In this document: positions 1-5,496 of the stretch, piece by piece
Layout: each line of letters opens with the position of its first letter
Position numbering within the stretch: the stretch's first letter is position 1
NCBI GenBank assembly: GCA_026389675.1
Contig: JAPLHJ010000191.1
Location: 1-6,001, forward strand
From: Chloroflexota bacterium
GTDB taxonomy: Bacteria > Chloroflexota > Dehalococcoidia > GIF9 > UBA5629
Length of the DNA: 6,001 nt
Direction: 5' to 3'
Program-made: the position numbers and the translations under genes
The notes under the pieces: generated by a model
What the model saw: the letters and a program-made list of their open reading frames with translations, nothing else
Database searches by the model: none
Told to the model about the DNA's origin: nothing

Positions 1-1
1 G

Positions 2-115
2 CGTTCATTCTCGTTATCGATGTCCATGGCCATCTACGGCTTCCACTTCCGCAAGATAGCTGAGGCAAACGCCCGGCAGCTTAAGTTGCTGCAGGCTACG
101 GCCCTGCCGGTGTAG
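2..115 (+). CDS. 3' end of an unidentified gene (partial, cut by window edge)
   Basis: Reading frame 2 is open from the left edge for 37 codons and ends at a TAG at 113-115. The visible tail contains MSMAIYGFHFRKIAEANARQ and ends LLQATALPV. About 29 of the 37 codons end in G or C, which suits real coding sequence here. The other two plus frames close early (TGA at 61-63 in frame 1, TAG at about 57 in frame 3). The short apolar stretch followed by a basic, amphipathic segment could be the cytoplasmic end of a membrane protein, but too little is visible to say. It points the same way as the DUF362 gene, whose own promoter begins at the base after this stop. I do not recognise the family. A short minus-strand frame running off the left edge is the alternative and is less convincing. 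Confidence 0.5.
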   Translation, partial: RSFSLSMSMAIYGFHFRKIAEANARQLKLLQATALPV

Positions 116-144
116 TTGTCCGGCTTAATCTAAAACACTACAAT
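116..144 (+). promoter_or_regulatory. Putative sigma-70-type promoter for the DUF362 gene
   Basis: A -35-like TTGTCC (116-121, four of six consensus bases) lies exactly 17 bases before a -10-like TACAAT (139-144, five of six). Transcription would start near 151, giving a leader of about 30 bases that includes the Shine-Dalgarno at 167-175. The -35 box starts at the base after the stop codon of the upstream reading frame. No operator or riboswitch-like structure is visible in the short leader. This is a consensus match by eye, not a mapped start site. Confidence 0.55.
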
Positions 145-166
145 TACACCCGACCATTTACCGGCC

Positions 167-175
167 GAAGGAGGG
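167..175 (+). promoter_or_regulatory. Strong Shine-Dalgarno that places the DUF362 start near 181
   Basis: GAAGGAGGG is close to a full anti-16S complement. Its AGGAGG core (169-174) ends six bases before an in-frame ATC at 181 and three before another at 178. No ATG, GTG or TTG lies in frame between the TAA at 82-84 and the ATG at 259. That ATG is over 80 bases downstream of this site, so the ribosome-binding site argues against it as the start. Confidence 0.7.
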
Positions 176-180
176 CTATC

Positions 181-1329
181 ATCGACAGAGTAAAAGTCGC
201 CTTAGTCAGGTGTGACACATATAACGAGGACCAGGTTTACAGGGCCTTAAGGCATGGTATGGAGTTGCTGGGCGGCCTTGGCCTGTTTGTAAAGCAGCAG
301 GAAAAAATCGTTTTGAAGCCCAACGTGCTGCTGGGCTCTGACCCGGCTACCTGTGTAACCACCCACCCCGCCGTCTTCAAAGCCGCAGGCAAGCTCCTGC
401 AGGAAGCGGGCGCCCGGGTATATTACGGCGACTCCTCTTCCATGGGCAAATGCGAGGGCAATTGCAGGCGCGCCGGGCTCAAGCAGATTGGCGATGAGCT
501 GGGATTTACCATCGCCGATTTCGACTCCGGGCAGACGGTCAGCCACAAGGAGGCGCTGCTGGTCAAGAACTTCACCATTGCCAATGGCGTACTGCAGGCT
601 GACGGGATGGTGAGCCTGCCAAAGTTCAAAACCCACGGGCTTATGCGCTTTACAGGCGCCGTCAAGAACCAGTTTGGATGCATCCCCGGCTTTATCAAGG
701 GACAGTACCATGTCAAGCTGGCAGATCCCCATGACTTCGCGGCTATGCTGGTGGATATAAACACTTTTATTAAACCGCGCCTTTACATCATGGACGGTAT
801 ACAGGCCATGGAAGGCAACGGGCCGCGCGGCGGCAAAGTCAGGAAAATGAACGTCCTGTTGCTGTCGGCTGATCCTGTCGCACTGGACGCTACGGCCTGC
901 CGCATGATTAACCTCGACCCCGAGGTTGTACCAACCTCCAAACCTGGCGAGCAGTCAGGGCTGGGAACTTATCACAGTGAGAGAATAGAGATAGCAGGCG
1001 AAAACCTGGAATCGTTCTATACCCCATCTTTTAAGGTGGTGCGCTCCGCTCCCCAGCACTGCAGCAGCGGCCGGCTGCAGACTTTCGTCAGGAACCAGGT
1101 CTGCGAGAGGCCGGCCATCGATAAGGTCAAATGCACGGTTTGCGGGACATGTGTCCAGATGTGCCCGGTGAAACCCAAAGCTGTGAACTGGCACAGCGGC
1201 GACAAAACCAGTCCTCCTACTTATAAATACGACCGCTGCATCCGCTGCTTCTGCTGCCAGGAGGTCTGCCCGGAAGGGGCGATCTCCATCAAGAACCCCG
1301 TTCTCAGCAGGGTCCTGATGAAAGCCTGA
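181..1329 (+). CDS. DUF362 family protein with C-terminal 2x[4Fe-4S] ferredoxin domain
   Basis: The protein is about 382 residues if read from 181. The N-terminal roughly 300 residues are a DUF362 domain. They show the N-terminal strand VKVALVRCDTY, a KTHG...VKNQFG segment (about 150-166), MDGIQAMEGNGP (about 204-214) and SADPVALDATA (about 229-239). The C-terminus carries two complete CxxCxxCxxxCP motifs (Cys 318/321/324/328 and 353/356/359/363), each expected to bind one [4Fe-4S] cluster. There is no signal peptide or membrane segment, so it is probably a cytoplasmic electron-transfer or redox protein. The family's substrate is not established and I assign none. The start is unusual. Conserved sequence and the Shine-Dalgarno both place it at 178-181, where the codon is ATC. 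Starting at the ATG at 259 would remove 26 residues including the family's first strand. A promoter lies just upstream, and the gene converges on rpsI. Confidence 0.88.
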   Translation: MDRVKVALVRCDTYNEDQVYRALRHGMELLGGLGLFVKQQEKIVLKPNVLLGSDPATCVTTHPAVFKAAGKLLQEAGARVYYGDSSSMGKCEGNCRRAGLKQIGDELGFTIADFDSGQTVSHKEALLVKNFTIANGVLQADGMVSLPKFKTHGLMRFTGAVKNQFGCIPGFIKGQYHVKLADPHDFAAMLVDINTFIKPRLYIMDGIQAMEGNGPRGGKVRKMNVLLLSADPVALDATACRMINLDPEVVPTSKPGEQSGLGTYHSERIEIAGENLESFYTPSFKVVRSAPQHCSSGRLQTFVRNQVCERPAIDKVKCTVCGTCVQMCPVKPKAVNWHSGDKTSPPTYKYDRCIRCFCCQEVCPEGAISIKNPVLSRVLMKA

Positions 1330-1371
1330 CCACCGGCATAATGCCGCTGTTACCCGGGCTTCGCTTATTAA

Positions 1372-1407
1372 TTAAGGGGCCCGCTTCTTTCGAAGCGGGC
1401 CCCTTAA
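1372..1407. terminator. Bidirectional terminator hairpin between convergent DUF362 gene and rpsI
   Basis: This is a perfect 16-bp inverted repeat: arm 1372-1387 pairs with 1392-1407 around a 4-base loop. The inner 12 pairs are GC-rich (GGGGCCCGCTTC and complement) and the outer four are TTAA. Read on the minus strand the loop is C(GAAA)G, a stabilising GNRA tetraloop, which suggests the hairpin chiefly serves the ribosomal-protein transcript. The tails are AU-rich but lack a clean run of U in either direction (TTAATTAATAAG on the minus strand, TTAAAATAT on the plus), so efficiency is uncertain. It sits 42 bases after the DUF362 stop and 19 bases after the rpsI stop, the expected place for a shared terminator. 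Confidence 0.8.
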
Positions 1408-1426
1408 AATATCTCCCGAAATTGCT

Positions 1427-1822
1427 TTAACGTTTTGTGTATTGCGGTGCTTTGCGGGCGCGCTTGAGGCCGTACTTCTTGCGTTCCTTGACGCGCGCGT
1501 CGCGGGTCAGTAGGCCGTGCTGGCGCAGGGGGCTTTTGAAGCTCTCGTTCAAAACCACCAAGGCGCGGGCGATGCCATGCTTGATGGCGCCGGCCTGGCC
1601 GGTCATCCCGCCACCGGTCACCTTGATCACAACGTTATACTTTCCCGAGGTATCGGTTACCACGAAGGCCTGCTCGATCATGCGCCTGTGGTCAATCAGC
1701 GGGAAAAGCTCCTGGTAGGGCTTGCCGTTGACGACGATGCCGCCCGACCCCGAGGATAATTTCACCTGCGCAATGGCGCATTTCCTTCTGCCTGTGCCTC
1801 GATGATATGTTGCTGTACTCAT
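1427..1822 (-). CDS. rpsI: 30S ribosomal protein S9 (uS9)
   Basis: This 131-residue protein matches the usual bacterial S9 length. S9 sits in the head of the small subunit, and its C-terminal tail reaches the P-site tRNA. Visible hallmarks are YHRGTGRRKCAIAQV (6-20), the signature GGGMTGQAGAIKHGIARAL (70-88), the basic RDARVKERKKYGLKRAR stretch (107-123), and the invariant terminal Lys-Arg. The ATG start overlaps the rplM stop as ATGA (1822-1819). A GGGAG Shine-Dalgarno (1832-1836) lies nine bases upstream, inside the 3' end of rplM, so the two subunit proteins are probably translationally coupled. It is the last gene of the run, and the hairpin at 1372-1407 follows its TAA. Confidence 0.98.
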   Translation of the reverse strand: MSTATYHRGTGRRKCAIAQVKLSSGSGGIVVNGKPYQELFPLIDHRRMIEQAFVVTDTSGKYNVVIKVTGGGMTGQAGAIKHGIARALVVLNESFKSPLRQHGLLTRDARVKERKKYGLKRARKAPQYTKR

Positions 1823-2268
1823 TTATCAGAGCTCCCTTTGTCAGATTCTTTTGCGCCGGATAGCTGCGCCTCATGTGGGTGCTTGTCGCCGGCATAGACT
1901 TTCAATTTTTTATACATTGCCCTGCCCAGCCTGCTATTGGGCAGCATACCTCTCACCGCGTTCTCGATGACGCGCTCGGGGTGCTTTTCCAGCATCTCCC
2001 CCAGCTTTACCGCCCTGATACCCCCCGGGTAGCCGGATACACGGTAATAGATCTTGTCGGTCATCTTCTTTCCCGTGACCCTGATCTTGGCTGCGTTGAT
2101 GACGACCACGAAATCGCCCGTATCAGTATTGGGGGCGAACATGGTCTTGTGCTTGCCGATAAGCAGCTTCGCTATCTGCGTGCACATCCTGCCCAGGGTC
2201 TGCCCGCTGGCATCTATCAGGTGCCATTTCCTCTCGATTTCACTCGCTTTAGGTGCATAGGTTTTCAT
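1819..2268 (-). CDS. rplM: 50S ribosomal protein L13 (uL13)
   Basis: This 149-residue protein is L13, an early-assembling 23S rRNA-binding protein of the large subunit. Recognisable parts are the N-terminal RKWHLIDASGQTLGRM (13-28), the GDFVVVINAAKIRVTGKKM core, YYRVSGYPGGI, and PERVIENAVRGMLPNSRLG, followed by the usual HPH near the end. It is about seven residues longer than the E. coli protein because of a polar Ser/Lys-rich tail (SGAKESDKGSSDK). Its ATG lies inside the end of truA (20-base overlap, 2249-2268). CGGAG (2276-2280), also within truA, sits seven bases before the start. rplM-rpsI is a pair conserved across bacteria. Confidence 0.98.
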   Translation of the reverse strand: MKTYAPKASEIERKWHLIDASGQTLGRMCTQIAKLLIGKHKTMFAPNTDTGDFVVVINAAKIRVTGKKMTDKIYYRVSGYPGGIRAVKLGEMLEKHPERVIENAVRGMLPNSRLGRAMYKKLKVYAGDKHPHEAQLSGAKESDKGSSDK

Positions 2269-3040
2269 ATTTAAACTCCGAATTATCCGCGTAAATAACC
2301 TTCATAAGGCAAAGGCCGTGCGCCGGCGCTGTCGGCCCGGCCAGGCTCAGTTTTTTCATCTCTAATATATTATTAAATTCCTCGATCGTAATCTTTCCCG
2401 TCCCCACCTTTATCAGTGTACCCACGATATTTCGTACCTGGTGCGGCAGGAACGATTTAGCCCTGATATGGAAGGCCACTTTTTCGCCTTCCCTTTCCAC
2501 TCCCGCAGCATATACACAGCGCACCGTGCTCTCCCGCCTGTCCCACCCCGTGACGAAGGAGGCGAAATCGTGCTCTCCAATGAGCAGTCCTGCCGCCCTG
2601 TTCATGAGTCCGGCGTCAAGACCCGTCATCACGTGGTAACACATATCGTTCTCCACCGCCACCCGGGGCCTCCTGTTCATTATCTGGTAGCGGTACTCCC
2701 GGCTCACGGCTTCCTTCATAACATTAAACCTGGCGCTGACTGCAGTAGCGCCGGCTACCGCGATATCCTCCGGCAGGAAGTGGTTCAATCCGCTGACGAA
2801 CTTGCGCGGGTCCAGGACAAAGCCAGTCCTGAAGCTGACCACCTGTCCCCTGGCGTGTACCCCGGTATCAGTCCTGCAGGCCGCTGAAACGCGCCTGCGC
2901 TCACCGGTCAAGCTAAAAATAGCCTTCTCCAGTTCATCCTGTACCGTAGGGCATCCTTTTTGCCACTGGAAGCCGTAATAACGTCTGCCGTTATATTCGA
3001 CTACGAGAACGATTTTCCCTAAATTATTAAAGAACTCCAC
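2249..3040 (-). CDS. truA: tRNA pseudouridine(38-40) synthase TruA
   Basis: TruA isomerises uridines 38, 39 and 40 in the tRNA anticodon arm to pseudouridine. The 263-residue length is typical. Visible parts are VVEYNGRRYYGFQWQ (13-27), the catalytic motif CRTDTGVHARGQV with the nucleophilic Asp at 58, the REYRY segment (114-118), EHDFASF (156-162), FLPHQVRNIVGTLIKVGTGK (197-216), and LAGPTAPAHGL (233-243). The residue before the RTD is Cys55, where many family members have Gly. The start is GTG at 3040, the only plausible initiator close to the first conserved strand. It follows the rplQ stop by 14 bases and has no convincing Shine-Dalgarno, so expression probably relies on ribosomes arriving from rplQ. 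Its end overlaps rplM by 20 bases. The same truA-rplM-rpsI order occurs in Firmicutes. Confidence 0.96.
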   Translation of the reverse strand: MEFFNNLGKIVLVVEYNGRRYYGFQWQKGCPTVQDELEKAIFSLTGERRRVSAACRTDTGVHARGQVVSFRTGFVLDPRKFVSGLNHFLPEDIAVAGATAVSARFNVMKEAVSREYRYQIMNRRPRVAVENDMCYHVMTGLDAGLMNRAAGLLIGEHDFASFVTGWDRRESTVRCVYAAGVEREGEKVAFHIRAKSFLPHQVRNIVGTLIKVGTGKITIEEFNNILEMKKLSLAGPTAPAHGLCLMKVIYADNSEFKYENLCT

Positions 3041-3054
3041 CGTGGATGTGTAAC

Positions 3055-3408
3055 TTACTCCACCATCTCGATGAGCGCCATGGGCGCCCGGTCACCTTCA
3101 CGCATGCCGAGTTTTAGCACCCGCGTATAGCCACCGGGCCTCGACTTATACCGCGTAGAGTACTCCCCGAAGACCTTATCAACCACTTTTTCATCAAAAA
3201 TGAAGGCGAGGGCACGCCGCCGCGAAGCCAGGCCGCCCTCTTTGCCAAGCGTAATCATCTTATCGGCCAAACCCCTGGCTTCCTTGGCCTTGACCAGCGT
3301 GGTGCTTATCTTGCCGTAATTCAACAGGTCAGTGACCAGATTGCGGTATAAAGACCAGCGATGCGCGGCCGGCCTTCCTAATTTCTTCCCGGAAAGCTTG
3401 TGTCTCAT
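3055..3408 (-). CDS. rplQ: 50S ribosomal protein L17 (bL17)
   Basis: This 117-residue protein has the standard bacterial L17 length; L17 lies near the peptide exit side of the large subunit. It opens with MRHKLSGKKLGRPAAHRWSL and continues with NLVTDLLNYGKISTTLVKAKEAR, the family signature region. It ends with the usual GGYTRVLKLGMREGDRAPMALIE segment in two adjacent parts. The ATG overlaps the rpoA TGA as ATGA (3408-3405), and a GAAGGTG Shine-Dalgarno (3416-3422) lies inside rpoA, so it is translationally coupled to rpoA. This rpoA-rplQ junction is one of the most conserved gene pairs in bacteria. Nothing unusual is seen in the protein itself. Confidence 0.98.
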   Translation of the reverse strand: MRHKLSGKKLGRPAAHRWSLYRNLVTDLLNYGKISTTLVKAKEARGLADKMITLGKEGGLASRRRALAFIFDEKVVDKVFGEYSTRYKSRPGGYTRVLKLGMREGDRAPMALIEMVE

Positions 3409-4439
3409 TCGTTATCACCTTCAGGGCCGTTGCTTTTGCTACGCCCTTTCTTCTTTTTCTCTTTTTCGACCGGCGCGCCGGTTACTTCAACTCCAAATTC
3501 CTTCAAAACGGCCTCGACTTCCTCCCTGGATTTGACGCCGAATCCGCCAAATGACATCAAGCCCTCAAGCCCTTTTTCCAGTAACTGGCCGGTCATGGTT
3601 ATGCCGCCCCTGCGAAGGCTGTTGTAGGTGTGCGTGGAGAGGTTGAGTTTCTCCAGCGGCATGTTGTAAACATCAGCAGGTATGGATTTCTGCCATGCTT
3701 CAACTTCCTCTTTGGCTGCGATGGTCTTGGCTAACCCTGTAAAGCAGTTGAATTGCTCGATAATTATGCGGATGCTCTCGCTCAGCGCCTCTATGGGGTC
3801 TATCGTATTATCGGTCCAGATCTCCAGCACCAGCTTCTCTTTGCCGGCGCCCTGGCCCGGTCCGCTGCTCTCGATAGTATAATTAGCGCGCGTTACCGGG
3901 GAGTATATCGCATCGATCGACATCTCCTTGCTGGTACCCTCGCTGGTCACGATTATGCCGACGTTATCGCCGGTACTGGCGGGCTGGTATCCCTTATCCA
4001 CCCTTACATTGAACTCGATATCCAGGTTGGCCTCGGGGGAATCCAGCGTGGCCAGGATTAGATCGCGATTGACGATCTCGAAGTCCAACGGATTACTGGA
4101 CTCGATATCCCCTGCCCGCACCTCTTTCCGGCCCTTGATCTTAAGTTTCATCTTGCCAACCTCGGCAGATTTGGACAGTATCTTGATGCGGATATCACGG
4201 ATATTGAAGAGGAATTCCAGAACATCCTCTTTCATGCTGGGTACTGTGTCGAACTCCTGCGTGATGCCCTCGATGAGAACTGAGGAGATAGCCGCACCCG
4301 GCAGCGAGCTGAGCAGCACGCGCCTGATGCTGTTGCCTAAAATTACCCCGAACCCTTTCTCAACGGGTTCAACAACGAACCTGCCGTAATTATCCTGGTA
4401 ATTGGTGCATTCAATTTTTGGTAAAGCTAATTGGACCAA
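3405..4439 (-). CDS. rpoA: DNA-directed RNA polymerase alpha subunit
   Basis: The 344 residues comprise the alpha N-terminal dimerisation/assembly domain (about 1-235), a linker, a C-terminal DNA- and activator-binding domain (about 253-318), and a charged tail. The N-terminal domain shows GFGVILGNSIRRVLLSSLPG (29-48), with the double Arg that corresponds to the beta-contacting Arg45 region of E. coli, and LEIWTDNTIDPIEALSESI. The C-terminal domain keeps Asn273 and Gly301, Lys303, Ser304, Glu307 (E. coli Asn268, Gly296, Lys298, Ser299, Glu302). However, position 270 is His where E. coli and most bacteria have the DNA-contacting Arg265. After this domain come about 25 extra residues that are first Lys-rich (EKEKKKKGRSK) and then acidic. 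The start is TTG, chosen because AGGAGG lies just upstream and no ATG/GTG precedes the conserved PKIE segment. It lies between rpsD and rplQ, the standard alpha-operon position. Confidence 0.98.
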   Translation of the reverse strand: MVQLALPKIECTNYQDNYGRFVVEPVEKGFGVILGNSIRRVLLSSLPGAAISSVLIEGITQEFDTVPSMKEDVLEFLFNIRDIRIKILSKSAEVGKMKLKIKGRKEVRAGDIESSNPLDFEIVNRDLILATLDSPEANLDIEFNVRVDKGYQPASTGDNVGIIVTSEGTSKEMSIDAIYSPVTRANYTIESSGPGQGAGKEKLVLEIWTDNTIDPIEALSESIRIIIEQFNCFTGLAKTIAAKEEVEAWQKSIPADVYNMPLEKLNLSTHTYNSLRRGGITMTGQLLEKGLEGLMSFGGFGVKSREEVEAVLKEFGVEVTGAPVEKEKKKKGRSKSNGPEGDNE

Positions 4440-4442
4440 AAA

Positions 4443-4450
4443 TCCTCCTA
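4443..4450 (-). promoter_or_regulatory. rpoA ribosome-binding site fused to the rpsD stop codon
   Basis: On the minus strand TAGGAGGA contains both the rpsD stop (TAG, 4450-4448) and the AGGAGG for rpoA (4449-4444). The spacing from AGGAGG to the rpoA TTG at 4439 is only about four bases. This decides the rpoA start and implies that ribosomes ending rpsD uncover or feed the rpoA initiation site. Confidence 0.75.
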
Positions 4451-5083
4451 TCGGGAATAGAATTCCACGATCGCTTTCTCGTTGAAATTCGTTTTTGTTT
4501 CACCGCTAACGGGCAGTGAAAGAACCTTGCCGGTCATGTTCTCTTTTTCCAGTGCCAGCCACGCCGGTACATCCTTATCCTCGATTTTTTCGACCAGTGT
4601 CTTATAGTATTCACTCTTGGTGCTTTCTTTGCGCCATTCGATTACATCACCGGCTTTTACCAGGCATGAAGGGACATCCGTCCGGCGCCCGCTGAGCTTG
4701 ATATGCCCATGACGGACTATTTGCCTCGCCTGGCTGCGGGAATCGGCAAACCCCAGGCGGAATACCACATTATCCAGCCTGCGCTCAAGCAAAACCAGCA
4801 GGTTATCTCCGGTGATGCCCTGCATACGCGACGCCTCGTCAAAGAAACGGTGGAACTGGCGCTCTAAGGTGCCGTAAGTGTACTTGGCCTTCTGTTTTTC
4901 CATGAGCTGCTGGCCCAGTTCGGTCACCTTGGGACGGCGCTTCCTGCCTGCCGCATGCGGACCGGGAGGTGTATTTCTGCGTTCAAGAGCACACTTTGCA
5001 GTGAAGCACCTCTCGCCCTTCAACATAAGCTTGGTGCCGGTACGGCGGCATAGACGACAATAAGCTTCAATATATCTCGCCAT
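4448..5083 (-). CDS. rpsD: 30S ribosomal protein S4 (uS4), zinc-binding type
   Basis: S4 is a primary 16S rRNA-binding protein that starts assembly of the 30S body. In some bacteria it also represses the alpha operon. The 211-residue length is usual. The N-terminus has four cysteines (9, 12, 26, 31) in a CxxC...CxxxxC pattern, the zinc-binding form known from Thermus; B. subtilis S4 lacks them. Other hallmarks are PPGPHAAGRKRRPK (39-52), YGTLERQFHRFFDEA (70-84), the S4 RNA-binding domain from RRLDNVVFRLGFADSRSQAR (101-120) through HGHIKLSGRR to about 150, and the terminal IVEFYSR. The ATG is three bases after the rpsK stop. A weak Shine-Dalgarno (GAAGGCGGG) lies inside the end of rpsK. No S4-binding leader structure can be recognised in the short gaps. 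Confidence 0.98.
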   Translation of the reverse strand: MARYIEAYCRLCRRTGTKLMLKGERCFTAKCALERRNTPPGPHAAGRKRRPKVTELGQQLMEKQKAKYTYGTLERQFHRFFDEASRMQGITGDNLLVLLERRLDNVVFRLGFADSRSQARQIVRHGHIKLSGRRTDVPSCLVKAGDVIEWRKESTKSEYYKTLVEKIEDKDVPAWLALEKENMTGKVLSLPVSGETKTNFNEKAIVEFYSR

Positions 5084-5086
5084 ATC

Positions 5087-5479
5087 TTATACCCGCCTTC
5101 GCTTTCTGGGCCTGCATCCATTATGCGGCACAGGCGTAATGTCTCTTATCCCGGTCACCAGAATGCCCGTGGCCTGTATGGCCCTGATGGCAGCCTCACG
5201 TCCGCTGCCGGGACCGCGCACGAATACCTCTACCTGGCGCAATCCGTGTTCCTTGGCCTTGGCGGCAGCGCCCTGCCCGGCCATTTGCGCCGCGTACGGC
5301 GTGCCTTTGCGGGAACCCTTGAAGCCTGCCGTGCCCGAGCTGCCCCATGATATCACCCCGCCTTTACTGTCGGTGAGTGTGATAATGGTATTGTTAAAAG
5401 TCGATGTGATAAAGGCTTTGCCTTCATGCACCAACTTGCGTTCGCGTTTCTTTGTCCTGACCTTTTTTTTCTGCGGCAT
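5087..5479 (-). CDS. rpsK: 30S ribosomal protein S11 (uS11)
   Basis: This 130-residue S11 belongs to the platform of the small subunit, next to the mRNA exit and the Shine-Dalgarno helix. Recognisable parts are the basic N-terminus, AFITSTFNNTIITLTDSKG (22-40), GFKGSRKGTPYAAQMA (52-67), VRGPGSGREAAIRAI (87-101), and the C-terminal DITPVPHNGCRPRKRRRV (113-130). It includes the PHNG turn (Asn120-Gly121), which corresponds to the site known to form isoaspartate in E. coli S11. The ATG lies 17 bases after the rpsM stop. AAGGAG (5492-5497) overlaps that stop and gives a rather long 12-base spacing. Length and sequence are entirely ordinary. Confidence 0.98.
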   Translation of the reverse strand: MPQKKKVRTKKRERKLVHEGKAFITSTFNNTIITLTDSKGGVISWGSSGTAGFKGSRKGTPYAAQMAGQGAAAKAKEHGLRQVEVFVRGPGSGREAAIRAIQATGILVTGIRDITPVPHNGCRPRKRRRV

Positions 5480-5496
5480 ATTACCTGGTTACTCCT

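Noticed and set aside
1..48. Short minus-strand frame (MAMDIDNENER...) running off the left edge
   Set aside because: It has only 11-12 codons and no clear Shine-Dalgarno; the plus frame ending at 115 has better codon composition.
259..261. ATG at 259 as the start of the DUF362 gene
   Set aside because: It would discard 26 in-frame residues that include the conserved VKVALVRC strand and would ignore the strong Shine-Dalgarno at 167-175.
247..732. 161-codon open frame on the minus strand inside the DUF362 gene
   Set aside because: It lies wholly antisense to a gene with clear DUF362 and ferredoxin motifs, has no recognisable protein features or ribosome-binding site, and is explained by the base composition of the real gene.
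1334..1346. Short palindrome CGGCATAATGCCG after the DUF362 stop
   Set aside because: With only one unpaired central base it cannot form a proper RNA hairpin, and it is too short and isolated to call an operator or repeat.
1372..1407. The inverted repeat as an attachment site or insertion-sequence end
   Set aside because: It is single, has no flanking target duplication or transposase or integrase gene, and sits exactly where a convergent terminator is expected.
1873..2274. 133-codon plus-strand open frame opposite rplM
   Set aside because: It is a shadow of the L13 gene with no supporting motif or ribosome-binding site.
2441..2887. 148-codon plus-strand open frame opposite truA
   Set aside because: It is antisense to a full-length TruA with intact catalytic motifs, and its translation resembles no protein family.
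3928..4389. 153-codon plus-strand open frame opposite rpoA
   Set aside because: It is a Ser/Leu-rich low-information translation antisense to the alpha subunit and is explained by rpoA codon use.
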